Positions 1 to 6,716 of a DNA stretch of 22,720 nt are shown here, one piece after another (within the stretch, counting starts at the first letter, position 1; the number at the start of each line of letters is the position of its first letter). The translations under genes were made by a program, and so were the position numbers. The stretch is taken from the NCBI GenBank assembly GCA_031555145.1, contig JAVBUR010000078.1:1-22720 (forward strand), in the 5' to 3' direction. The stretch is from JAJDIA01 sp031555145 (GTDB lineage: Bacteria > Bacteroidota > Bacteroidia > Bacteroidales > Tannerellaceae). The notes beneath the pieces are model-generated. The model was not told where the DNA came from, did not search any database, and saw only the letters and a program-made list of their open reading frames with translations.

Positions 1-25
1 TATTTCATTGTCACCTCGCCCCAGC

Positions 26-90
26 CATATTTTTTCTTTTCAAATCCCCTTACACAAAACCCTACAAGGGGTTTGAAAAGAAAAAATATG
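26..90. repeat. Long imperfect inverted repeat, cruciform/hairpin
   Basis: The left arm (26-51) and right arm (66-90) are reverse complements over 25 bp, with one extra T at 45 and a 14-base spacer at 52-65. The G/C pairs lie next to the spacer. The outer stem is a pyrimidine-rich run of T with one C, facing a purine-rich run of A with one G. A T-tract follows the stem on neither strand, because the T and A runs are inside the stem. It is therefore not a standard intrinsic terminator, though it could still stop or stabilise transcripts. It lies in a stretch with no convincing gene. Confidence 0.75.
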
Positions 91-410
91 TACCCGATAG
101 ACTCGGCTGGCCTATTCATTGGCAAACATAGTATCTACGAACACGATGCCCGTGACCGGGCATTCACCGCCGCTTTCAAATTTCGTTGAGCTTGAAACTA
201 GGCCATCTTCAACCATTCATGGAGATGTCCCGATTTGCACACTCCCCAATATAAAAGCGTCTTTTTATGGAGTAAATCTGGTTGCACTTGGATGTGTCCA
301 GGGCGTTTTGTTTTTTTGGCAATTGGGTTGCAGCGTTTGGCAGGCGTTTTGCATCATCTATAGTAAGATGAGGATGGGATGAGTGCCTCTGTTAGAGGCG
401 CGCACCGTGT
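91..410. other. Stretch with no recognisable gene
   Basis: I find no convincing coding region here. One open frame at 119-382 begins with TTG and gives an 87-residue Cys/Phe-rich translation with no recognisable motif. Two small hairpins are visible: 146-163 (7-bp stem, loop TGAC) and 385-399 (stem GCCTC/GAGGC). Neither is followed by a T-tract. The stretch could hold a decayed gene or an untranslated RNA, but nothing in the sequence establishes either. Confidence 0.5.
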
Positions 411-411
411 G

Positions 412-469
412 TTAACATAGTTAAAGTATCTGTAAAGATGTACGGTTTATAGGATTGTCACTATATTTG
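412..469 (+). promoter_or_regulatory. Probable promoter region of the 599-3617 pair
   Basis: TATATTTG at 462-469 matches the Bacteroidetes -7 consensus TAnnTTTG exactly. No good TTTG -33 element sits 19-21 bases upstream. A short palindrome, TTAAC-ATA-GTTAA (412-424), lies about 50-65 bases before the inferred start of transcription (around 476). That is a plausible place for an activator to bind. The resulting 5' leader would be about 120 bases long. A good Shine-Dalgarno-like AGAGGAG precedes the ATG at 599. Confidence 0.4.
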
Positions 470-598
470 TACATAGAATGCATAAAACTATGCTGATAAC
501 CGGGGAAAGGATTAAACCTTATTCCACTCGGAAAGTCAAAGAAAGAGACAAAATGTGTGATATATGAACGAACTTATAAATAAAGAGGAGAAACAGAA

Positions 599-1960
599 AT
601 GAAACCCATGAAATTAACATCTTTGATCGTTATGCTTCTGGTGGCTTTCAATGTGGCTGCCCAGGAAGAGTTTTTTGATGATGTGTATTTCTCTTCCAAG
701 AACAAAAAGAAAGAACAGGCAGAAGAGAAGGTTGTGACCAAACCCACCCAGACCACGTATGCTGTTGCATCAACAGAAAAGGCTTCTTCGTATGAAGAAA
801 CCCGTGATGTAGACGAGTATAATCGTCGCTATTCGGGTGTGGAAGTGGATGAGCCCTATTACTATGAAGATGAACAGCAGCAAGACGACACGGTGGCGAT
901 CTCTGAAAAGAAGGAACGTCGTTCGGACTCAGAATATTCCGAACGTATTATCCGCTATCATTCGCCCAGTAAAATAACGATTGTAGGAGCCGACCAGGTA
1001 GATCTGTACCTGAGCGACGGTTACTATGGTTATGGCTATGATACGGATTATTCGAACGGTGGCGCCAATGTCAGCTTCAATGTTAATATCGGAAACAGTT
1101 GGGGATATCCCTATACGTATGGCAGTTGGTATGATCCCTGGTGCTACTATGGAAGCTCTTGGGGATACGGCTATTCACCCTGGGGACGTCCGGGTTGGGG
1201 CTTCGGCTGGGGCTGGGGCGGCTTCTATGCAGGTTATTATAATCCTTGGTATTACGGCGGTGGCTGGTATGATCCCTGGTATTATGGTGGCGGCTGGGGC
1301 GGCTACTACGGAGGCTATTGGGGCGGCGGCTACTACGGTGGCGGTTATTATGCCCATTCCCACGGCAGGTATTACAATCCGGCCACACATTATCCTAACG
1401 GACGTTCTTCCCATTCACGGAATTATGCAGCCGGGCGCTCTTCGGGCAGTCGTTCGTATGTAGGCGGAGGGGCTACGTCGATGCGTGACGCTTCGGCCGG
1501 TACAACACGTGGAACAAGTGTGGATCGTTCTACGGTAAGACGTGAGAACTCCAGTGCAGCCAGTGTAAACAGGCGCTCGATCGACAGAAGCGTGACGACC
1601 CGCCAGGGTTCGGTTTCACCGACCGAACGCTCAGCCAACAGCCGTGTCAATAACCGTACACGGGTGGTCGCTCCTTCCAGGGAAAACAGTAGCTCACGCC
1701 AGTATTCTTCAGGCAGCAGTTCCTCACGTAGCAGCAGTGCTTCGGGTAGTTATAATTCGAGCAGCCGCTCTTCCAGCAGCAGCCGTTCTTCACAACCGTC
1801 TTATTCCGCTCCGGCCACACGAAGCAGTTCGTCTTCTTCCTACTCGTCGCCTTCGAGCAGCAGTAGCAGCCGTTCAAGCGGTGGTAGCTATAGTTCAGGC
1901 AGCAGTAGCAGTAGCAGTAGTGGTGGCGGCGGTGGCCGTTCAAGCGGTGGCCGCAGATAA
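599..1960 (+). CDS. Secreted Tyr/Gly/Trp- and Ser-rich low-complexity protein
   Basis: This 453-residue protein starts with a standard signal peptide (residues 1-22, hydrophobic core then AAQ before EEFF), so it is probably exported. An acidic/polar segment follows (about 25-130). Then comes a striking Tyr/Gly/Trp-rich region (about 140-257) with near-repeats such as NPWYYGGGW and DPWYYGGGW. An Arg/Ser/Thr/Asn-rich segment leads into an extremely Ser-rich tail (about 360-453) ending in a Gly run and SSGGRR. There is no recognisable catalytic domain and no lipobox. Similar Gly/Tyr-rich Bacteroidales proteins exist, but I cannot name a function. The ATG is supported by the AGAGGAG ahead of it and by the signal peptide. 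The barrel gene follows after 55 bases with no terminator, so the two are probably co-transcribed. Together they suggest an outer-membrane or surface role. The tail is built from AGC/AGT/TCG repeats that could change length by slippage. Confidence 0.8.
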   Translation: MKPMKLTSLIVMLLVAFNVAAQEEFFDDVYFSSKNKKKEQAEEKVVTKPTQTTYAVASTEKASSYEETRDVDEYNRRYSGVEVDEPYYYEDEQQQDDTVAISEKKERRSDSEYSERIIRYHSPSKITIVGADQVDLYLSDGYYGYGYDTDYSNGGANVSFNVNIGNSWGYPYTYGSWYDPWCYYGSSWGYGYSPWGRPGWGFGWGWGGFYAGYYNPWYYGGGWYDPWYYGGGWGGYYGGYWGGGYYGGGYYAHSHGRYYNPATHYPNGRSSHSRNYAAGRSSGSRSYVGGGATSMRDASAGTTRGTSVDRSTVRRENSSAASVNRRSIDRSVTTRQGSVSPTERSANSRVNNRTRVVAPSRENSSSRQYSSGSSSSRSSSASGSYNSSSRSSSSSRSSQPSYSAPATRSSSSSSYSSPSSSSSSRSSGGSYSSGSSSSSSSGGGGGRSSGGRR

Positions 1961-2015
1961 TAGATTAATGTACGTGAAGAGGAGTAAACGTTTAGTAGGT
2001 TGAATTAATACGAAA

Positions 2016-3617
2016 ATGATGAAGAAAGTAATAGTAACAATAGTAACGCTGGCACTCTGTGGCGGCGTTGCTTATTCTCAGGGAATAACAAGCGCATACA
2101 ACTATTCGCAGACCGATCTGACGGGTACAGCCCGTTCCCTCGGTATGGCCGGAGCGTTCGGTGCGCTGGGGGGCGATGTTTCGGCCATGAAAAGCAACCC
2201 GGCTGGTCTGGGTGTGTACCGCAGCTCGGAAATTGTCTCAACGCTCAGCCTGAATATGGTGAATGCCGAGAGCAGTTGGCTGGGTAATAAGCAAAGCATG
2301 AATAAAACGAATGTATCGTTCGACAACTTTGCCTATGTCGGTTATTTCCCTACCGGCAATTATGATGGGTTGGTAAGCTGGACCGCCGGCTTTGCCTATA
2401 ACCGCCTGAAGAACTTTCGCCGGAACTATACGATGACCAATTATGGCGGGATGAGTAAATCTTTGTCCGATTATATCGCTGTCCGTGCCACCGGATTGGA
2501 TGCACCGAGTATTGACAAGACTGTGACGCCTGACCCCTACCGGTATAACGACGACTGGTTGTCTGTATTAGGTTACAACGCCGGCTATATTGATGTGGAA
2601 CAGAATAATCCCGGTTATTATTATAGCCGGTTTGAACAGGATATCGATCATCCCTATGCGATCGACCAGGCTACACTAGAAGTACATGAAAGCGGCGCCA
2701 TCGACCAGTATGACGTTTCGTTCGGATTGAACTTCTCCGACGTGTTTATGTTGGGCGGTACACTGACCGTAACAGATATCAATTACGATTATCAGTCGTG
2801 GTATGATGAATTTTTCGAATACGAGGATAACGACCTGTTCCTGGATAACGGCCTCAGTACCGACGGTACGGGGTATGGTTTCAACCTGGGTGCGATCGTG
2901 CGTGCCGGTGATTATCTGCGTTTCGGATTGGCTTACAATTCGCCTACCTGGTATAAGTTGACCGATTATTATTACGGAGAGGCTGCCTCTTCGGTGACCT
3001 ACTATAATGAACATAATCAGTTGGTGCTGGAAGAATATGCCGACAACACTCCAGTCGATGGCGCCTATACGGATTATGAATTCCGTTCGCCTGACAAATG
3101 GTTGTTTAGCGTGGCCGCTGTTTTGGGACAATCGGCTCTCGTTAGCGTAGACTATGAGTTGACAAACTATCACAACATGCGCCTGTATAACAGCTACGGC
3201 AGCAGTAATGAGAATAAGAACGATGATGTCAAAGCCGGCTATGGCATGGGAAGCACCCTGCGTATCGGTGCTGAAGTAAAAGTAACCCCGCAGTTTGCCG
3301 TCCGTGCCGGTGGCGCCTGGAGCAATTCGCCGCTGAAGTCTGATCTGAAGAATGGCCTCCAGGAAGTGTATACGGTAGGAACCATCCCCAACTATACGTT
3401 GGATAAGGGTGTGTCTAACTATACGATCGGTCTGGGGTATCGTTTTACGCCTCATTTCTATACCGACCTGGCTTGCGTCTTCACTAACCGTAAAGAAGAT
3501 GTGTATGCCTTCTCTCCCATGGTGAATGATAATGGTGTTGTATTCCTGGAATCCCAATCCGCCAGCATGAATACGAAGACTACCCGCGTGGCTTTGACAC
3601 TGGGTTATAAGTTCTGA
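2016..3617 (+). CDS. OmpP1/FadL/TodX-like outer-membrane beta-barrel protein
   Basis: This 533-residue protein has a signal peptide (about 1-22, ending AYSQ). Next comes the conserved N-terminal segment of the FadL/OmpP1 family in Bacteroidetes, TARSLGMAGAFGALGGDVSA followed by MKSNPAGLG (about 37-65). The rest is rich in alternating aromatic and polar residues with many Tyr, Asn and Asp, as expected for strands and loops of a barrel. It ends in TLGYKF, with the C-terminal Phe typical of BAM substrates. The family moves hydrophobic compounds across the outer membrane. Bacteroides relatives are often annotated 'hemin receptor', but nothing here proves the ligand. ATG occurs twice (2016 and 2019) and either could be used. 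It is probably transcribed with the preceding low-complexity gene. Confidence 0.88.
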   Translation: MMKKVIVTIVTLALCGGVAYSQGITSAYNYSQTDLTGTARSLGMAGAFGALGGDVSAMKSNPAGLGVYRSSEIVSTLSLNMVNAESSWLGNKQSMNKTNVSFDNFAYVGYFPTGNYDGLVSWTAGFAYNRLKNFRRNYTMTNYGGMSKSLSDYIAVRATGLDAPSIDKTVTPDPYRYNDDWLSVLGYNAGYIDVEQNNPGYYYSRFEQDIDHPYAIDQATLEVHESGAIDQYDVSFGLNFSDVFMLGGTLTVTDINYDYQSWYDEFFEYEDNDLFLDNGLSTDGTGYGFNLGAIVRAGDYLRFGLAYNSPTWYKLTDYYYGEAASSVTYYNEHNQLVLEEYADNTPVDGAYTDYEFRSPDKWLFSVAAVLGQSALVSVDYELTNYHNMRLYNSYGSSNENKNDDVKAGYGMGSTLRIGAEVKVTPQFAVRAGGAWSNSPLKSDLKNGLQEVYTVGTIPNYTLDKGVSNYTIGLGYRFTPHFYTDLACVFTNRKEDVYAFSPMVNDNGVVFLESQSASMNTKTTRVALTLGYKF

Positions 3618-3641
3618 TCGAAATAACCGGTTTTGTCCCGG

Positions 3642-3684
3642 AATGTCCCCTGTTTGTACATAAAACGTATGGATAGGGGACATT
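3642..3684. repeat. Inverted repeat after the barrel gene, possible 3' hairpin
   Basis: AATGTCCCCT (3642-3651) pairs perfectly with AGGGGACATT (3675-3684) across a 23-base loop, starting 24 bases after the stop of the barrel gene. No T-tract follows on the + strand. It may protect the mRNA end or act as a weak or factor-dependent terminator rather than a canonical intrinsic one. Confidence 0.55.
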
Positions 3685-3727
3685 TCGTTATGAAAAGCTC
3701 GGAAATGCTTGCTCATCTCAAATACTT

Positions 3728-3758
3728 TTTGTTTTTTTGCAATCATAAAATAATATTG
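3728..3758 (+). promoter_or_regulatory. Promoter of the ECF sigma factor gene
   Basis: TTTG (3728-3731), 19 bases, then TAATATTG (3751-3758). This fits the Bacteroidetes layout TTTG-N19-21-TAnnTTTG with one mismatch in the -7 element. Transcription would start near 3764, leaving a leader of about 60 bases before the ATG at 3823. Confidence 0.5.
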
Positions 3759-3822
3759 TATCACTTCTAAAACTAATTGCCTATTGCATACCATTACTCG
3801 ATAAACCAATTTTTGAGAAGTA

Positions 3823-4416
3823 ATGAACACATTGAAATCGATGACCGACGAGCAGTTGGTCGTTCGTTATGCAGAAGGTGATAATGCTGCTTTTGACGTT
3901 CTTCTGAATCGTTATAAAAGTTCCATTCATTCCTATATTTACTTTATCGTTCGTAATCGCGACTTGACAGAAGATATCTTTCAGGAAACTTTTGTTAAAG
4001 TGATTATGACCATCAAACAGGGTCGATATACCGAGAACGGTAAATTCAAGGCCTGGATTACACGCATCGCCCATAATCTCATCATTGATAATTTCCGTCA
4101 GGAACGGAGCGAAAACACCTTGTCGAACGACGATGTGGAAGTGGACCTGTTTAACAATGTTAAGTTGTGCGACGGTACCATCGAAGACGATCTGGTACGC
4201 ACCCAGGTGATGTCGGACGTGCAGAAGCTGGTTCGCAACCTGCCAGACAGCCAGCGCGAAGTGTTGGAGATGCGTTACTACCAGGATCTCAGCTTTAAGG
4301 AAATAGCCGAGATTACAGGTGTCAGCATCAATACCGCACTGGGTCGTATGCGCTATGCCATCCTGAATATGCGCCGGATGGCGGATGAAAACCGCATCGA
4401 ACTGTCACTGGCCTGA
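3823..4416 (+). CDS. RNA polymerase ECF-type sigma-70 family factor
   Basis: This 197-residue sigma factor directs RNA polymerase to a specific promoter set. Region 2 spans about 20-90: the stretch around DLTEDIFQETFVKV is the usual core-binding helix and FKAWITRIAHNLIIDNFRQ is the -10 recognition helix. A variable linker (about 93-130) follows. Region 4 (about 134-185) has LPDSQREVLEMRYYQDLSFK and the helix-turn-helix EIAEITGVSINTALGRMRYA. Region 3 is absent and the length is normal for ECF factors. There is no anti-sigma membrane protein next to it. Instead a 58-residue soluble ORF follows and then a terminator. Its own promoter is visible upstream. The target genes cannot be read from the sequence. 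Confidence 0.93.
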   Translation: MNTLKSMTDEQLVVRYAEGDNAAFDVLLNRYKSSIHSYIYFIVRNRDLTEDIFQETFVKVIMTIKQGRYTENGKFKAWITRIAHNLIIDNFRQERSENTLSNDDVEVDLFNNVKLCDGTIEDDLVRTQVMSDVQKLVRNLPDSQREVLEMRYYQDLSFKEIAEITGVSINTALGRMRYAILNMRRMADENRIELSLA

Positions 4417-4467
4417 CAATTGTCGAAAAAAAGATACGCATCCATATACTAAAAAGGTGACCGGGCA

Positions 4468-4485
4468 CGTTCTATTAGCAGAACG
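4468..4485 (+). other. Small hairpin just before the 58-aa gene
   Basis: CGTTCT (4468-4473) pairs with AGAACG (4480-4485) around a six-base loop. An alternative outer pairing GGCAC (4464-4468)/GTGCC (4496-4500) would close just before the ATG at 4502. It could influence translation of the small gene or be incidental. Confidence 0.3.
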
Positions 4486-4501
4486 AAAAATAGAAGTGCC
4501 T

Positions 4502-4678
4502 ATGAAGAGACTTTCTACACCATGTATGAATGCAATTAACCGTAAAACGAGACAACACCCTGAACGCAATGAGTGTTCACCCCGCCGGGAAACAATGGAT
4601 TTCCTGAAGCAGTTTGCAAGGGTCTACCAGGCTGAGCCTGTATTGAAACCTGAACTTTGCGGTTACATTTTGAATTAA
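4502..4678 (+). CDS. Small conserved-looking protein, 58 aa, downstream of sigma factor
   Basis: An ATG at 4502 opens a 58-residue frame ending in TAA at 4676-4678, ten bases before a strong terminator hairpin. The C-terminal half, TMDFLKQFARVYQAEPVLKP then ELCGYILN, looks like a compact helical segment with a hydrophobic end. The N-terminal half is basic and Cys/Arg/Asn-rich. There is no signal peptide or membrane segment. I have the impression that similar short proteins ending in ...FARxYxxE...LN follow sigma factor genes in other Bacteroidales, but I cannot confirm this here. Its position between the sigma factor and the terminator implies one transcript and perhaps a regulatory role. A longer in-frame reading from 4385 overlaps the sigma gene and is less likely. 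Confidence 0.62.
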   Translation: MKRLSTPCMNAINRKTRQHPERNECSPRRETMDFLKQFARVYQAEPVLKPELCGYILN

Positions 4679-4688
4679 AGCATTAGAG

Positions 4689-4724
4689 GAAGAGGATTTC
4701 ACCAGTGAAGTTCTCTTCTTTTTT
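4689..4724 (+). terminator. Intrinsic terminator after the sigma factor/58-aa unit
   Basis: A 13-bp stem (4689-4701 with 4706-4718, including two G-T wobbles) has a four-base loop CCAG (4702-4705). A run of six Ts (4719-4724) follows. This is a textbook Rho-independent terminator and ends the sigma factor transcript just before the rpe promoter element. Confidence 0.8.
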
Positions 4725-4726
4725 GT

Positions 4727-4734
4727 TACATTTG
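4727..4734 (+). promoter_or_regulatory. Probable -7 element of the rpe promoter
   Basis: TACATTTG matches TAnnTTTG exactly and sits three bases after the terminator T-tract and 18 bases before the rpe ATG. No good TTTG -33 is visible. Transcription would start around 4741, giving a very short leader. Confidence 0.45.
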
Positions 4735-4752
4735 CAGGAAACATTCAACTCT

Positions 4753-5403
4753 ATGAAACATTTGATAGCTCCTTCTTTGCTTTCGGCCGACTTTCTCCAT
4801 CTCCGACGGGATATAGAGATGATCAACAACAGTGATGCCGACTGGTTGCATCTGGATGTGATGGACGGGGTATTCGTCCCCAATATCTCCTTCGGATTCC
4901 CTGTCATGCAAGCATTGAAAGATGTGTGTACCAAACCACTGGATGTACACCTGATGATCGTGGAACCCCAGAAGTTCGTACCCGAAGTAGCTGCGTTGGG
5001 CGCTTATCTGATGAATGTACACTATGAGGCATGTACGCACTTGCACCGTACGATAGCTTCGATCAAAGAGGCTGGAATGAAGGCCGCCGTTACCCTGAAC
5101 CCTCACACACCGATCTACCTGCTGGAGGATATTCTGCAAGACCTGGATATGGTATTACTGATGTCGGTGAATCCCGGCTTTGGTGGGCAGCGTTTTATCG
5201 AACATTCGGTTACCAAAGTGGCCCGTCTGAAAGAGATGGTTCTTACCAAAGGCCTACATACCCTGATTGAAGTGGATGGCGGAGTAAACGAAGAAATCGG
5301 CCGGCGGTTGGTGGAAGCGGGGGCTGATGTGCTGGTGGCCGGTAATTATGTATTCAAAGCGCCTGATCCGTTGGCCGCTATTCGTACACTGAAAATGCTA
5401 TAA
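4753..5403 (+). CDS. rpe: Ribulose-phosphate 3-epimerase
   Basis: Rpe interconverts D-ribulose 5-phosphate and D-xylulose 5-phosphate in the cytosolic pentose phosphate pathway. Translated from the ATG at 4753, the 216-residue protein is a (beta/alpha)8 barrel of normal family length. It begins with the typical MKHLIAPSLLSADF. The metal-site motif WLHLDVMDG gives His33, Asp35 and catalytic Asp38. His66 is in DVHLMI. The flexible loop SVNPGFGGQ precedes the C-terminal EVDGG (second catalytic Asp) and the phosphate-binding AGADVLVAGNYVF. An in-frame ATG at 4705 would add 16 residues, but these lie on the terminator and promoter, so 4753 is preferred. comEC follows after 29 bases. Confidence 0.95.
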   Translation: MKHLIAPSLLSADFLHLRRDIEMINNSDADWLHLDVMDGVFVPNISFGFPVMQALKDVCTKPLDVHLMIVEPQKFVPEVAALGAYLMNVHYEACTHLHRTIASIKEAGMKAAVTLNPHTPIYLLEDILQDLDMVLLMSVNPGFGGQRFIEHSVTKVARLKEMVLTKGLHTLIEVDGGVNEEIGRRLVEAGADVLVAGNYVFKAPDPLAAIRTLKML

Positions 5404-5432
5404 TCCGATACTTTTTCTAACCAGAACCTAAC

Positions 5433-6689
5433 ATGATTAACGAACTACAAAAGCGACCCTTTGCACGGCCGCTGTTGATTTGGATAGGAGGTATCCTGTT
5501 ATACTCATTCTTTTCATATCCGTTGTTGGCGGGGATCGCATGTGTGCTGTCCCTTGGTTTGCTGGTGGCTTCTTTGTACGTGTATCAACGATCTGATTAC
5601 AGTGGGCGTTGGATGTGGGGGGCCACCTTCTTGTGGCTTTTGCTGGCGTTGTCGGTATTGGTCACGGGATATGCCGAGAAGCGACTGGGTCAGCCCCGAT
5701 CGGTAGGTGCATGGGAACGGCAGGCGCAGATACAGCAACAAAAATTGGTGGAAACTTTTGACCGCCTTCGTCTCAACGATTCGGGGAAGAACGTACTGGC
5801 TACCCTTACGCTGGGTTACCGGCAAGCCATGGATCGGGAGATGAACCGCCAGTTCATTGCGACGGGTGTCGTCCATATACTTTCGGTTAGCGGATACCAT
5901 ATAATGGTCGCCTGCGGGTTTATTTCGCTGCTGCTGGGATTCATCCCACGTAATGGGTGGGGCAATCGAATCCGCAATCCGCTGATGATTATCTTGCTAT
6001 GGTGGTATGTCTGGATCACGGGTCTGTCTATCCCGGCTGTTCGTGCCGGGCTGATGATGACCTTTTTCCTGTTGGGAGGTATCCTGAACCGCGATGGCGA
6101 CCGATACAATACACTGGCAGCTTCGGCATTCTGCATGCTGGTGTATCAGCCCTTCTGGCTGTTTGATATTGGTTTCCAACTAAGCTATGTGGCAGTCTGG
6201 TTTCTGCTTTATCTGCAACCTCGGCTTAATAGCCTGATCGACGTGCGGAATCCATTGCTGGCCACTCCCTGGGGCTGGGTCACGACCACAGTGGCGGCCC
6301 AGGTGGGGACTACCTTCCTCTGTTTGTATTATTTCGGGCAATTCTCTACTGTCTTTCTGTTGACCAATCTGCCATTGACACTTATCTCAGGTTTGCTGAT
6401 CCCCTGCGGATTGCTTTTTAGCCTCTTGCCTCCCGTATGTCCGGGATACGGAATGTTGCAAGGTATTGTAGAAGAATCGGTACGGGGGATGCTCTGGATC
6501 GTCGAGCGGTTCAGTGCGTTTCCGCTGGCAGTGGTGACGTTTGATTTTGGCTTCTTGTCCCTGTTGGTTGGATATACCCTGTTGTTCCTTTTTCTGGGCT
6601 ATCATAAGCGTCGGCCATGGATGTTGTTGCTGGCGTTGACGCTTTGTTTTATTTGGCTGTTGACCCTTTTGGTGCTGAAAAAGTGCTAA
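5433..6689 (+). CDS. comEC: ComEC/Rec2-family membrane protein (short form)
   Basis: ComEC forms the inner-membrane channel for single-stranded DNA uptake in naturally competent bacteria. The 418-residue protein has two N-terminal membrane segments (about 14-50 and 60-80), then a linker with AWERQAQIQQ and VLATLTLGYR. After that come the hallmark HILSVSGYH (148-156) and many membrane helices through to the C-terminus, including GLSIPAVRAGLM and the DIGFQLSYVAVW segment. It is shorter than the full-length Bacteroidales ComEC I know (about 650-700 residues). The OB-fold DUF4131 segment, which normally lies between the first helices and the AW...LGYR region, is essentially missing. There is also no C-terminal metallo-beta-lactamase domain. 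The frame is intact, with no sign of a nonsense mutation. It sits in an operon-like run between rpe and the DHH gene. Confidence 0.85.
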   Translation: MINELQKRPFARPLLIWIGGILLYSFFSYPLLAGIACVLSLGLLVASLYVYQRSDYSGRWMWGATFLWLLLALSVLVTGYAEKRLGQPRSVGAWERQAQIQQQKLVETFDRLRLNDSGKNVLATLTLGYRQAMDREMNRQFIATGVVHILSVSGYHIMVACGFISLLLGFIPRNGWGNRIRNPLMIILLWWYVWITGLSIPAVRAGLMMTFFLLGGILNRDGDRYNTLAASAFCMLVYQPFWLFDIGFQLSYVAVWFLLYLQPRLNSLIDVRNPLLATPWGWVTTTVAAQVGTTFLCLYYFGQFSTVFLLTNLPLTLISGLLIPCGLLFSLLPPVCPGYGMLQGIVEESVRGMLWIVERFSAFPLAVVTFDFGFLSLLVGYTLLFLFLGYHKRRPWMLLLALTLCFIWLLTLLVLKKC

Positions 6690-6694
6690 CTTTG
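6687..6694 (+). promoter_or_regulatory. Probable -7 element for the DHH phosphoesterase gene
   Basis: TAACTTTG matches TAnnTTTG exactly and overlaps the TAA stop of comEC. It lies 22 bases before the ATG at 6717. A TTTTG at 6667-6671 is only 15 bases upstream, too close for the usual 19-21 spacing, so the -33 element is weak. It may supply the downstream genes in addition to read-through from rpe-comEC. Confidence 0.4.
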
Positions 6695-6716
6695 CACAAC
6701 CAATAAAAACAGTCGT

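Noticed and set aside
1..8. Possible start (ATG AAA on the - strand) of a gene leaving the left edge
   Set aside because: Only eight bases are visible, so it cannot be supported.
119..382. Open frame of 87 codons in the first 600 bases
   Set aside because: It starts with TTG, has no recognisable motif, an odd Cys/Phe/Trp-rich end and no ribosome-binding or family support. It is probably chance.
1840..1940. Tandem AGC/AGT/GGC triplets resembling a microsatellite or repeat array
   Set aside because: They are irregular, stay in frame and are explained by Ser and Gly codons of the low-complexity tail. They are not a CRISPR or a separate repeat element.
2676..3830. Long open frame (384 codons) on the - strand opposite the barrel gene
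   Set aside because: It lies almost wholly antisense to the convincing outer-membrane barrel gene, and its translation is low in structure and rich in Ile/His/Arg, as expected for a shadow frame.
4385..4501. N-terminal extension of the 58-residue gene back into the sigma factor gene
   Set aside because: The added residues overlap sigma coding sequence in another frame and look random, while the ATG at 4502 gives a compact product.
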